DNA from: JAMLHH01 sp037189845
Lineage (GTDB): Bacteria; Bacteroidota; Bacteroidia; Chitinophagales; JADIYW01
DNA: 64,000 nt
Assembly (NCBI GenBank): GCA_037189845.1
Contig: JBBCIS010000002.1
Coordinates: forward strand, 177,578 to 241,577
Reading direction: 5' to 3'
Shown here: one piece after another, positions 34,534 through 42,937 of the stretch
Numbering within the stretch: position 1 is the stretch's first letter
Layout of the letters: every line of letters starts with the position of its first letter
The notes under the pieces: model-generated
Seen by the model: only the letters and a program-made list of their open reading frames with translations
Databases searched by the model: none
Told to the model about the DNA's origin: nothing
Program-made: the position numbers and the translations under genes

Positions 34534-34992
34534 ATGAACAAACCTAACAGAATTATTAAAGCTATTGTTGTTCTTTTAGTTTCTTACTTGATATCCTCCT
34601 TTACATTCGGGAACATGATTAGAAAGGCAGAATTGGCAAGGGATGGCATGAAAGAGACCTATAGTCAAATTGAATATACAAAAGAAGAAACAAGTAATTA
34701 CATAAATGAATATAACAAGTTGCTTGATGATTCTAAAAGACGATTTGATTATTCAGGATCAATTAAAAGTGCCATTAATTTCATCGAATCCCAAAGTACA
34801 TCAAGTGCATTATCAACAAAGAAAGAATTAAACAATCATATTCAGAATGTAGGCATGAGCTATTTGCTTATGACTGTTGTAATAAACGATTTGTTATTGA
34901 TAATGTCATTTATCTTATTCTTAGCCCTATTGCTACCTATTAATGAAGCATATACTTATGCTTATGATAAAATAACGAATAAAGAAAAATAA
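34534..34992 (+). CDS. Membrane protein, two helices with helical ectodomain
   Basis: 152 residues. Helices near the N-terminus (AIVVLLVSYLISSFTFGN) and C-terminus (LMTVVINDLLLIMSFILFLALLLP) flank a charged helical middle of about 80 residues. It lies 2 bp after the DUF4359-like gene. No family recognised. Confidence 0.6.
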   Translation: MNKPNRIIKAIVVLLVSYLISSFTFGNMIRKAELARDGMKETYSQIEYTKEETSNYINEYNKLLDDSKRRFDYSGSIKSAINFIESQSTSSALSTKKELNNHIQNVGMSYLLMTVVINDLLLIMSFILFLALLLPINEAYTYAYDKITNKEK

Positions 34993-34995
34993 ATT

Positions 34996-35397
34996 ATGTT
35001 TTGTAAAAACTGTGGAAATCAAGTATCAGAAAGTGATACCTTTTGTTCAATCTGTGGCACAAATCAAAAACCGACTTCAATTGAAGAATCTGAAAAAATG
35101 GTTTTCAATACTAATTCTAATGAAAAGCTATTAGGCTTATCAGAATATTACATTGAGGAATTTAAGAAAATACAAGATTCTAAAGAACAGTATAAAGGTA
35201 AATTCAATTTTACAGCTTTCTTTTTTGGAGTACTTTGGGGGTTGATTAAAGGACTATGGTTGTCTGCTATAATAGCAATTGTCATAGGAATTCTCACTGG
35301 TGGTATAGGAATAATTGTGTATTGGATTGTCTTCGGAATAAGAGGTAATTATATCTATTACAATTATGTCATGAAAGACAAGCAAATCCCTCTGTGA
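34996..35397 (+). CDS. Zinc-ribbon membrane protein, DUF2628-like
   Basis: 133 residues. An N-terminal double zinc knuckle, MFCKNCGNQVSESDTFCSIC (CxxC...CxxC), is followed by a region KGKFNFTAFFFGVLWGLIKGLW and a second hydrophobic stretch, as in DUF2628-type membrane proteins. It lies 3 bp after the preceding gene, in the same operon. Confidence 0.7.
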   Translation: MFCKNCGNQVSESDTFCSICGTNQKPTSIEESEKMVFNTNSNEKLLGLSEYYIEEFKKIQDSKEQYKGKFNFTAFFFGVLWGLIKGLWLSAIIAIVIGILTGGIGIIVYWIVFGIRGNYIYYNYVMKDKQIPL

Positions 35398-35437
35398 AGT
35401 AAAGTCATTGCAAAAATTCATAAACTCTAATTCTAAC

Positions 35438-35974
35438 ATGAGGAAGATTGTTAAACCTATTTTCCAGATTAGATATTATCTTAATTTTTTAGATAATGGA
35501 ATTCATAAACCTTTCTTTTGGGTGTATATGCTAATATCTATATTACATCTAATTTCCCCGATACTTGTAATCATCACTACTTATTCTGACAATTCTTTTG
35601 GGGAAGTACTGCCATTTTATATAATTATAACTTATGCCATGTGGTTGAATTTTTCGTTATGGTCAATTAGAATGCTTGAATTAGAAGAAAATAACTCCAA
35701 TGATTTTATTGCAACTAAAATATTTTCTCATTTTATAAAAACATTGGGAGAATCTATTGGTTTATGGCTTATTATGTTTAGTGTGGTAGGACTTTATTTG
35801 TTTATTTCCTTTGCTTGGAGTGATGGTATGATATGGCATGAATTGTCATTTTTATACCAACAAGGAGAATTTGTTCTATATTTTATATCAAGTTTCTTTG
35901 TTATTATTTTCTCAAGGTTTATAGCTGAACAAATTAATGTGTTTTCTGATATCGCTAATAATACTAAAAGGTAA
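35438..35974 (+). CDS. Four-helix membrane protein, unknown
   Basis: The start is placed at 35438 (MRKIVKPIFQIRYYLNFLDN) because the bases around it (AATTCTAACATGA) repeat those at the start of the 34214 gene. The 178-residue product has about four membrane helices (PFFWVYMLISILHLISPILV, FYIIITYAMWLNFSLW, LWLIMFSVVGLYLFISF, LYFISSFFVIIF). Last gene of the membrane cluster. The N-terminal part resembles DUF4282-like layouts, but this is not certain. Confidence 0.6.
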   Translation: MRKIVKPIFQIRYYLNFLDNGIHKPFFWVYMLISILHLISPILVIITTYSDNSFGEVLPFYIIITYAMWLNFSLWSIRMLELEENNSNDFIATKIFSHFIKTLGESIGLWLIMFSVVGLYLFISFAWSDGMIWHELSFLYQQGEFVLYFISSFFVIIFSRFIAEQINVFSDIANNTKR

Positions 35975-36034
35975 ATTAAAATAATTGTTTAAATTCTTAT
36001 TTTTACAAATCAATAATTTTATAAAACTAATAAT

Positions 36035-36349
36035 ATGCAAACCAGAGAACGACAAATTGAGTTGATAGCATTCCACATAACCAGATTTAATTATCCCACA
36101 CAACCAATAGAACAGTTAGACGAAAATAGATTAAGATTAATGGAGGAACTCAAGTCATTAAAATTTAAAAATTCAGAGGAGGCTAAATCTGTAATATCCA
36201 ATATCGAAAAAACAATGAACGATTATATAGAAAAGGTTAGAAATAATACAGTAACAGTAGATGATAGAATAATAAAAGATAATGACTTTATAGAATTATT
36301 TAATTTTGTAAAAAAGCATCTTCAAGTTCCTTCTCAATCTCCCTTTTAA
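36035..36349 (+). CDS. Helical hypothetical cargo protein
   Basis: 104 residues, charged and helical (LDENRLRLMEELKSLKFKNS). It overlaps the convergent gene at 36300 by 50 bp. No family recognised. Confidence 0.5.
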   Translation: MQTRERQIELIAFHITRFNYPTQPIEQLDENRLRLMEELKSLKFKNSEEAKSVISNIEKTMNDYIEKVRNNTVTVDDRIIKDNDFIELFNFVKKHLQVPSQSPF

Positions 36350-36527
36350 GGTCATCTTCAAATTTCTTTATACGATGTTTTAAATAAGGGATTGTATCTT
36401 CTCTTAAACCTAAGTTACTTCTACCAGATTCATAAATTTCTAATTTTGTCTTATTGCATTTTAACATTATTTCTAAATACTCTTTATAATTATTAGCTTT
36501 AGGGTATGTGTCAGTTATATTATACAT
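36300..36527 (-). CDS. Small helical hypothetical cargo protein
   Basis: 75 residues, charged (IKKFEDDLKREIEKELEDAF). It is read inward from the right end of the transposon, starting 21 bp from the subterminal hairpin, so its promoter lies within the end sequence. It overlaps the 36035 gene tail to tail. Confidence 0.45.
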   Translation of the reverse strand: MYNITDTYPKANNYKEYLEIMLKCNKTKLEIYESGRSNLGLREDTIPYLKHRIKKFEDDLKREIEKELEDAFLQN

Positions 36528-36547
36528 ATTAATTTTTATTACTAAAT

Positions 36548-36599
36548 ATTACACAAGACTGATTTTTTAATTTTTTATCTAAAATCAGTCTTGTGTAAT
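36548..36599. repeat. Subterminal 19-bp hairpin at right transposon end
   Basis: ATTACACAAGACTGATTTT (36548-36566) and its perfect complement (36581-36599) flank a 14-nt AT loop. The outer strand includes the inner ten bases of the right terminal inverted repeat. It could fold as a terminator or mark the end for the transposase. Confidence 0.7.
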
Positions 36600-36615
36600 C
36601 TGATATGTAGTTACT

Positions 36616-36623
36616 TTCATTAA
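36616..36623. repeat. Right copy of 8-bp target duplication
   Basis: TTCATTAA, matching 29971-29978. Confidence 0.85.
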
Positions 36624-36709
36624 AACTATCATGCAACAATAAATTATCAGTACTTTTTAAAAATGCTTTAAATTTCCGATTGCATTCTTATCTTTGCCGT
36701 CGCCCTAAC

Positions 36710-36784
36710 GGGCAATTAGCTCAGTTGGTTTAGAGCGCTGCCTTGACAGGGCAGAGGTCATGGGTTCGAATCCCTTATTGCCCA
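36710..36784 (+). tRNA. tRNA-Val(GAC)
   Basis: Acceptor GGGCAAT/ATTGCCC, anticodon stem CTGCC/GGCAG with loop TTGACAG (anticodon GAC), discriminator A, no encoded CCA. A TATCTTTG -7 box lies at 36689-36696. Confidence 0.93.
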
Positions 36785-36906
36785 CGAAATGAAAGGAGTC
36801 TCATAAGGGCTCCTTTTTTAATGGTTATCACCGGTACTATTTCTTCCCGGCTCACGGGATGCATATATTAAGAAATATCCTTAACTTAATATCAAAGTCA
36901 TCACAC

Positions 36907-37401
36907 ATGAATTTCATTGCAATCGCAGTCGCATCCCTCATTCCACTATTAGTGGGAGCTATCTGGTACAATCCTAAAGTCCTGGGTACCGCCTGGATGA
37001 GAGAGGCAGATGTATCCGAAGAGAAAATAAAAAATGCCAATATGCTGGTTATTTTCGGTACTACGCTCCTCCTGGGTATCTTTTTATCTTTTGCAATGTA
37101 TACCATTGTGATACACCAGTCACACATATACTCTACACTTATGAATGAGACGGCATTGCAAGATCCCAACTCAGAGCTGAGCTTATGGGTACAGGAATTC
37201 ATGAACAAATACGGTCAAAACTTCAGAACATTCAAGCATGGTGCTTTTCACGGCACCATCAGTGGAATTCTGCTTGCTACACCGGTTTTGACTATCAATG
37301 CATTATTTGAAAGAAAGAGCTTTAAATATATTCTGATCAATGCCGGCTTCTGGACAATCTGTATGGCTCTGATGGGTGGAATTATCTGCGCTTACGCGTA
37401 A
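36907..37401 (+). CDS. DUF1761-family membrane protein
   Basis: The 164-residue product from ATG 36907 (MNFIAIAVASLIPLLVGAIW) has about four helices. It matches DUF1761 proteins (GAIWYNPKVLGTAWMREAD; HGAFHGTISGILLATPVLTI). An upstream in-frame ATG at 36859 is less likely because it adds a polar extension. Function unknown. Confidence 0.75.
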   Translation: MNFIAIAVASLIPLLVGAIWYNPKVLGTAWMREADVSEEKIKNANMLVIFGTTLLLGIFLSFAMYTIVIHQSHIYSTLMNETALQDPNSELSLWVQEFMNKYGQNFRTFKHGAFHGTISGILLATPVLTINALFERKSFKYILINAGFWTICMALMGGIICAYA

Positions 37402-37408
37402 AAAACAG

Positions 37409-37436
37409 AAAAGGCATACAATTGAGTATGCCTTTT
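37409..37436. terminator. Terminator between DUF1761 gene and tRNA-Cys
   Basis: AAAAGGCATAC, 6-nt loop, GTATGCCTTTT and further T. It also lies just after the 3' end of the leftward tRNA-Cys, so it may serve both. Confidence 0.78.
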
Positions 37437-37439
37437 TGC

Positions 37440-37513
37440 TGGAGGTCGGTGGCGGATTCGAACCGCCGTAGAAGCTTTTGCAGAGCTCTGCCTAGCCGCT
37501 CGGCCAACCGACC
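37440..37513 (-). tRNA. tRNA-Cys(GCA)
   Basis: Acceptor GGTCGGT/ACCGACC, D stem GCC/GGC, anticodon stem GAGCT/AGCTT with loop CTGCAAA (anticodon GCA), T stem GGCGG/CCGCC, discriminator T, encoded CCA. U73 is the known identity base of tRNA-Cys. Confidence 0.93.
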
Positions 37514-37570
37514 CTTTCGGGAACGCAAAGATATACATTTCTTGGTATTAACAAACCTGAGGGCAAAAAA

Positions 37571-37927
37571 TTAAATGAATATTTCTACTGAAGTGGATGC
37601 TACCTCACCTTTCAAAGGTGGCTGTAGCTTGGTCAGCTTAAGCTGTACATTTTTTATTCTCATATCTGATTTTTGAATTTCTCTCGCCATTTCTATGGCC
37701 TTTTTCTCCAGAAGCGCACAGGTCACTTTCATTTCCTGCTGAACGATATCTGCTATCCGTTCATAATTATAAGTAGCAGATAAATCATCTGTCAGCAATT
37801 CAGCTTCTGACAGTTCCGCAACCACTGCTACATCCACCAGAAAATACCTTCCGGCAACACGTTCTTCCTGGTAAACCCCGTGGTAAGCCCACACCTTGAT
37901 CTGATCAACTCTTATTGTTATCTGCAT
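37571..37927 (-). CDS. folB: Dihydroneopterin aldolase
   Basis: 118 residues. It has the FolB opening IRVDQIKVWAYHGVYQEERV (Tyr-His-Gly active-site region) and YFLVDVAVVAEL, with catalytic Lys in VQLKLTKLQPP. It makes 6-hydroxymethyl-dihydropterin in folate synthesis. The length is normal. It is divergent from the acyl-CoA dehydrogenase gene with a 44-bp gap. Confidence 0.93.
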   Translation of the reverse strand: MQITIRVDQIKVWAYHGVYQEERVAGRYFLVDVAVVAELSEAELLTDDLSATYNYERIADIVQQEMKVTCALLEKKAIEMAREIQKSDMRIKNVQLKLTKLQPPLKGEVASTSVEIFI

Positions 37928-37971
37928 ATGCGCATTTAAAATGCTAATTTAGCGAAAGCAAAAACTCTTTT

Positions 37972-39156
37972 ATGCCTAATATCTATGCCCGGACTTACAA
38001 AGGATTTGATTATGTCTCGTTGGACGATGTGCTGACTGAAGAACAAAAGCATCTCCGCCAAGCTGTCCGCACCTGGGTAAATCGAGATATTGTTCCTTAT
38101 ATAGAAGATTGGGCACAGGATGCATCATTCGATCCTGAGCTGATGAAACAATTAGGATCCATGGGATGCTTAGGCCCACATATCCCGGCACAATATGGCG
38201 GCGGCGGTCTGGATGCTGTCACTTATGGCATTCTGATGCAGGAGCTCGAAAGAGCAGATTCCGGTATCAGAAGCTGCGCCAGTGTACAGAGCTCGCTGGT
38301 CATGTATCCGATCTGGAAATTCGGTACAGAAGAACAAAGACAAAAATTTCTTCCCGGGCTGGCAAAAGGAGAACTGATAGGATCATTCGGACTGACTGAG
38401 CCCAATCACGGCAGCAACCCCAACGGGATGGACACCCGCGTCAGAAAAACAGATGGCGGTTACATTCTTAGCGGAGCCAAAATGTGGATCACCAACAGCC
38501 CCGTATGTCATCTGGCTGTAGTATGGGCAAAAAATGAATCGGGCCATGTGATCGGCCTGATTGTAGAACGCGGCATGCAAGGTCTCTCCACTCCTGCTAT
38601 CCATGAAAAATGGTCACTGAGAGCATCTATCACGGGAGAGCTTGTCTTTCAGGATGTTTTCATTCCGGAAGCAAACATACTTCCAGAGGCAAAAGGACTG
38701 AAAGCTGCATTGAGCTGCCTGACATCCGCCAGATATGGTATTTCGTGGGGAGCCATCGGTGCAGCAATGGATTGTCTGCATTCTGCAGTAGAATACAGCA
38801 AAGACAGAAAACAGTTTGACAAACCTCTGGCAGCATTTCAGTTGACACAGAAAAAGCTGGCAGAAATGATTACAGATATTACCCAGGCACAGCTGCTCGC
38901 ATTGCGCGTAGGCCAGCTGATGGATGAAGGCAAAGTCACCCCTGCACATGTTTCCATGGCGAAAAGAAACAACGTAGAAACGGCACTTCGCATCGCCCGG
39001 GATGCACGGCAAATCTGTGGGGCTATGGGTATTACCGGCGCATTTCCCATGATGCGTCATGCAATGAATCTCGAGTCTGTCATCACCTATGAAGGTACTC
39101 ACGAAGTACATCTGCTCATCACAGGGATGGATCTGACCGGCATCAATGCTTTTTAA
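37972..39156 (+). CDS. Acyl-CoA dehydrogenase, glutaryl-CoA type
   Basis: 394 residues. FAD-binding motifs are LIGSFGLTEPNHGSNPNGMD and GGYILSGAKMWITNSP. The catalytic base is in the C-terminal block VITYEGTHEVHLLITGMDLT, whose YEGT Glu and the MxxLTGINAF ending resemble glutaryl-CoA dehydrogenases. Also seen is AFQLTQKKLAEM. It probably oxidises glutaryl-CoA or a similar acyl-CoA in lysine or aromatic degradation. Confidence 0.88.
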   Translation: MPNIYARTYKGFDYVSLDDVLTEEQKHLRQAVRTWVNRDIVPYIEDWAQDASFDPELMKQLGSMGCLGPHIPAQYGGGGLDAVTYGILMQELERADSGIRSCASVQSSLVMYPIWKFGTEEQRQKFLPGLAKGELIGSFGLTEPNHGSNPNGMDTRVRKTDGGYILSGAKMWITNSPVCHLAVVWAKNESGHVIGLIVERGMQGLSTPAIHEKWSLRASITGELVFQDVFIPEANILPEAKGLKAALSCLTSARYGISWGAIGAAMDCLHSAVEYSKDRKQFDKPLAAFQLTQKKLAEMITDITQAQLLALRVGQLMDEGKVTPAHVSMAKRNNVETALRIARDARQICGAMGITGAFPMMRHAMNLESVITYEGTHEVHLLITGMDLTGINAF

Positions 39157-39677
39157 TATTTCTGTGCTGATCAGATATTCTTTCCTGTGCTGATTCACCA
39201 GACAGAGATAAATATTGTGTAAAATTTACTATCAGATACAAGCGGGCAGTATTCCGGCTATCATTTCGTCTTCCTTCATATCCATGTATTTAGCCCATGT
39301 CTGTTCAGGTGATACTTCACTCTATCCGGACTGCGCTGACGCCTGAAATCACCCTAATCCGGGAGTTGTTTTTACAGCTTCATACTTACTTTCATCCACA
39401 TTCCAACCTTAAAAAATCAGATATTTCTCCACATACTTTGAACACATTTCCTCTCTATTATACACATCGATTGCGCTTAAACTCACAAAAAAACCGGTGT
39501 TTTCCCACAAAAAGTTCTGTTGATAAGTCTTCCAAAACCCTATCAGAACACTACAACTCATTTAACCAATGAGTTACATAACACCCTTGCAACAATCTAT
39601 TTTGTTCACAATAAAAAGTTGACTTTTATTACCCAAACGGCGTAGGAAACAACCTATCTTTACCACCCCGCATAACT
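39157..39677. other. 521-bp gap before dnaB
   Basis: No gene is apparent; the only long frame lacks coding character. A segment around 39265-39325 resembles one near 45990-46045 (CTTCCTTCAyATCCAyG ... TTCAGGTG), suggesting a dispersed intergenic repeat. TATCTTTA at about 39654 is a possible -7 box for dnaB. Confidence 0.4.
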
Positions 39678-41255
39678 GTGGATACTGACATGGAATCAAC
39701 GCGCTTTACAAAGAAAAATATAGGAACTTCAAGAACATCGACACAGGATTTTTCTACTGTTATGTTTGGGAAATTACCTCCACAGGCGCGGGAGCTGGAA
39801 GAAGCTGTTATCGGTGCGCTGCTGATAGACAAAGAGGCACTCAATGAAGTAATAGATATTCTCAAGCCTGAAATTTTTTATGTAGATGCCCACGGAATCA
39901 TTTTCCGCGCTATCAATCAGCTGTTTGAAACGTCCAAACCTATAGACCTGCTCACTGTAGCACAACAGCTGCGCAAAAACGGCGAGCTGGAACTCATAGG
40001 CGGAGCATACTATTTATCTGAGCTGACCAATAAAGTAGCTTCTGCAGCCAATATTGAATATCACAGCAGAATCATCATTCAGAAATATATCCAGCGCAAG
40101 CTGATTGAGATCTCTAATGTTATCATCAAGGATGCTTATGAGGATACAACTGACGTACTGGAATTATTGGATAAAGCAGAAAAAAATATCTTTTCAGTAG
40201 CTGAGCAGAATCTCAAAAGAGGATCCAACAACATGGAAAATCTTTTGGCTGATACGCTGAAAGAGATTGATTCCATCAGAAATAAAGAAGATGGTCTTAC
40301 CGGTGTACCGTCAGGATTTACTGAGCTGGATGCTATGACATCCGGCTGGCAAAGATCCGACCTGATCATCGTGGCTGCCCGTCCTGCAATGGGTAAAACT
40401 GCTTTCGTACTGAATATGGCACGTACTGCTGCAGTAGATCACGGAATGGCAGTAGCTGTATTCTCTCTGGAGATGAGCGCTACACAGCTGGTAAAAAGGA
40501 TCATCTCTTCCGAAGCAGAAATCTCTGCCAATAAAATTCACCACGGTGATCTGAACGATCAGGAGTGGAATACATTGAGCCAAAGAGTAGAAAGGCTTTC
40601 AAGAGCACCTATTTTCATCAATGACTCAGCAGGTCTGAACATCTTCGAATTCCGTGCACAATGCCGTCGTCTGAAAAGTGCTCATGATATCCAGCTGGTC
40701 ATCATAGATTATTTACAGCTGATGAGCGGTACTGTAGATGGCAAAGGAACGACCAGAGAACAGGAAATCAGTACTATCTCCAGATCATTGAAAAGTATTG
40801 CCAAGGAGCTCAATGTTCCGGTCATTGCACTTTCTCAGTTGAGTCGTGCAGTAGAATCCCGTACCGGAGAGAAAAGGCCTCAGCTTTCTGACCTGAGGGA
40901 ATCCGGAGCTATCGAGCAGGATGCAGATATGGTACTCGCCCTTTACCGCCCTGAGTATTATGGATTTGAGCAGGATTCAGAGGGAAATTCTACCAAAGGT
41001 CAGGCAGAAGTCATCATTTTGAAAAACAGACACGGAGCTATTGACTCTGTCAAGCTGGAGTTTGTGAATGAGTTCACCAAGTTCAAAGACTGGAATCCGT
41101 ATTCTATACATGGTGCTGGCGGCGGTTATGGCGGTGGAAATTTCGGAGGCAGCTACGGTGGTTCTTTTTCTTCTGACAACCAAAGCTTTGTGACCTTACC
41201 TTCCAAAATGGATGACAAACCTCAAAAATCCGGTGGAGAAGACGACTTGTTTTAA
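39678..41255 (+). CDS. dnaB: Replicative DNA helicase
   Basis: 525 residues. The N-terminal primase-interaction domain (LPPQARELEEAVIGALLIDK) precedes a RecA-like ATPase with Walker A in ARPAMGKTAF, Walker B in LVIIDYLQLMSG and the AREQEISTISRSLK-like region. The C-terminus is Gly-rich (GGGYGGGNFGGSYGGS) and ends in GGEDDLF. It unwinds DNA at the replication fork. A second in-frame ATG lies at 39690. Confidence 0.96.
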   Translation: MDTDMESTRFTKKNIGTSRTSTQDFSTVMFGKLPPQARELEEAVIGALLIDKEALNEVIDILKPEIFYVDAHGIIFRAINQLFETSKPIDLLTVAQQLRKNGELELIGGAYYLSELTNKVASAANIEYHSRIIIQKYIQRKLIEISNVIIKDAYEDTTDVLELLDKAEKNIFSVAEQNLKRGSNNMENLLADTLKEIDSIRNKEDGLTGVPSGFTELDAMTSGWQRSDLIIVAARPAMGKTAFVLNMARTAAVDHGMAVAVFSLEMSATQLVKRIISSEAEISANKIHHGDLNDQEWNTLSQRVERLSRAPIFINDSAGLNIFEFRAQCRRLKSAHDIQLVIIDYLQLMSGTVDGKGTTREQEISTISRSLKSIAKELNVPVIALSQLSRAVESRTGEKRPQLSDLRESGAIEQDADMVLALYRPEYYGFEQDSEGNSTKGQAEVIILKNRHGAIDSVKLEFVNEFTKFKDWNPYSIHGAGGGYGGGNFGGSYGGSFSSDNQSFVTLPSKMDDKPQKSGGEDDLF

Positions 41256-41425
41256 ACAAAGCTGAAGTATCTTTTAGCAAAGACTGATCACAACAACCTC
41301 TTATTCTACCCTACGCGGCAATGATAGAGCCGATATGGCGGAGTGAAACGCAGACATACAAGGCGAAAGCATGGCTCCCGAAGGGAGAGCCGCCCCAAAA
41401 ACCGATATCAAGCCGGGAAATAAAT

Positions 41426-42241
41426 TTAGTATTGCTCTTTTTCGCTGGGAAAATCACTGTCTTTCACGTCTGTGACATATTGCTGTACAGCACCTTTGAC
41501 ATCTTCATACAGATTGAGGTATCGTCTGAGAAATCTAGGCTTGAATTCGTGTGTCAACCCTATCATGTCATGCAGCACGAGTACCTGCCCGTCGACACCG
41601 CCTCCTGCGCCGATTCCGATAACCGGAATATCAATGCTCTCAGCGACTTGTTTCGCCAGTGCTGCAGGAATTTTTTCCACTACAATTGAAAAACATCCCA
41701 TATCTCTCAAAAGAACAGCATCTTTTTTTAATCGCTCAGCTTCTTCCTCCTCTTTAGCTCTTACTGTGTAAGTTCCGAATTTGTAGATAGATTGCGGGGT
41801 GAGTCCTAAATGTCCCATCACAGGAATACCGGCAGTCAGAATTCTTTCTACGGATTCTCTGATTTCTTCGCCACCTTCCAGCTTCACTGCATGAGCACCG
41901 GTTTCTTTCATGATGCGAATGGCTGCGCTCAATGCCAGCTTTGAATTTCCCTGATAGGTTCCAAATGGTAAATCGACAACTACCAGACATCTTTTTACAG
42001 CTCTTACCACCGAGCTTGCGTGATAGATCATTTCATCCAGTGTAATCGGCAATGTGGTCTCATGGCCTGCCATCACATTGGAAGCTGAATCTCCCACTAA
42101 TATCACATCTATACCACCGTCATCCACGATTTTGGCCAAAGAATAGTCATAAGCTGTCAACATCGCAATCTTTTCTCCTCTGCTTTTCATATCCTTCAGC
42201 GCATGCGTAGTTACCCTTTTATATTCTTTGTGTACGGACAT
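41426..42241 (-). CDS. panB: 3-methyl-2-oxobutanoate hydroxymethyltransferase
   Basis: 271 residues. PanB motifs: KIAMLTAYDYSLAKIVDDGG, VGDSASNVMAGHETTLPIT, HAVKLEGGEE and IPVIGIGAGGGVDGQVLVLH. It adds a hydroxymethyl group to 3-methyl-2-oxobutanoate in pantothenate synthesis. The length is normal. Confidence 0.96.
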   Translation of the reverse strand: MSVHKEYKRVTTHALKDMKSRGEKIAMLTAYDYSLAKIVDDGGIDVILVGDSASNVMAGHETTLPITLDEMIYHASSVVRAVKRCLVVVDLPFGTYQGNSKLALSAAIRIMKETGAHAVKLEGGEEIRESVERILTAGIPVMGHLGLTPQSIYKFGTYTVRAKEEEEAERLKKDAVLLRDMGCFSIVVEKIPAALAKQVAESIDIPVIGIGAGGGVDGQVLVLHDMIGLTHEFKPRFLRRYLNLYEDVKGAVQQYVTDVKDSDFPSEKEQY

Positions 42242-42385
42242 TTTCGTGATTTTACAGCAAGTTAAAGTAAATCATCAAAAATAGTTAATGAACATTGTCA
42301 ATAAATACAGTTTTCACTTTAGCTTAATTTCAGCGCAGATTCTATCGCTCCCATGTTTCTGATTATATTTGGGAAAAATTTAAAA

Positions 42386-42787
42386 ATGCCGGAACAAGAT
42401 CAGCAGAAAGAACCTATCAGAGAAAGACATGGATTTACCACATTCTGGTTAGGCTATTTGATTGTAAACGGATTAACAGCTATCCTTCTTTTCACCTTTT
42501 TCAAAAAAGATGTTGCAGAAATACTCCAAATGGAATTGACTGATCAATATTGTTATTTTATGATAGGGATCGGCATCCTCAATGCTATTTCTGCTTTTCT
42601 GCTTTTGTCATGGAAAAAAATTGGCTTCCACGGAATCATTGTTTCCAGTATTCTCAGCATGTACCTGAGCCTTCAAATGGGTTCCGGTATTGGTGCATCA
42701 TTGCTGGCATTTGCTCAGACGGGTGTTTTATACCTTGTTTTACAGCTTAAGAAAAACAATAGAAGCGCATGGGAATGGCTGGATTAA
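42386..42787 (+). CDS. Four-helix membrane protein, unknown
   Basis: 133 residues from ATG 42386 (MPEQDQQKEPIRERHGF). Four hydrophobic helices are clear (FWLGYLIVNGLTAILLFTFF, CYFMIGIGILNAISAFLLL, GIIVSSILSMYLSLQM, ASLLAFAQTGVLYLVLQL). It is divergent from panB. No family recognised; similar short four-helix proteins are common in Bacteroidota. Confidence 0.6.
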   Translation: MPEQDQQKEPIRERHGFTTFWLGYLIVNGLTAILLFTFFKKDVAEILQMELTDQYCYFMIGIGILNAISAFLLLSWKKIGFHGIIVSSILSMYLSLQMGSGIGASLLAFAQTGVLYLVLQLKKNNRSAWEWLD

Positions 42788-42937
42788 ATTGACGATTGTT
42801 GAATGACAATTGACGATTTTGCTGACACTATAATCAACTATAGGCAATTGAGTAATGAACAAATGTGAGAATATTCAAATCAGCAAATGATGCTAACTCA
42901 ACTAACTGACTTACAAATAGAAACTCATTACTGACAG

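Larger units (their letters stand above)
29979..36615. mobile_element. 6.6-kb IS1595-family cargo transposon
   Basis: The left end AGTAACTACATAT plus TAAATTACACAAG and the reverse complement of the right end (AGTAACTACATAT plus CAGATTACACAAG) match at 24 of 26 positions. TTCATTAA flanks both ends (29971-29978 and 36616-36623), the 8-bp duplication typical of IS1595-family insertion. It holds one IS1595/ISXO2-type transposase and about eleven cargo genes, all AT-rich. It sits between the fbaB terminator and the tRNA-Val promoter and disrupts no gene. Confidence 0.9.

Noticed and set aside
29979..36615. Composite transposon bounded by two IS copies
   Set aside because: Only one transposase lies inside and the ends are single inverted repeats with an 8-bp duplication, so it is one element.
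38614..39198. 194-codon minus-strand frame opposite the acyl-CoA dehydrogenase
   Set aside because: It is Cys- and His-rich with no motifs, and it is antisense to a strongly conserved enzyme.
41321..41425. GC-rich stretch as a structured RNA
   Set aside because: There is a short GGCTCCC/GGGAGAGCC hairpin only, with no recognisable RNA family; not enough to call.
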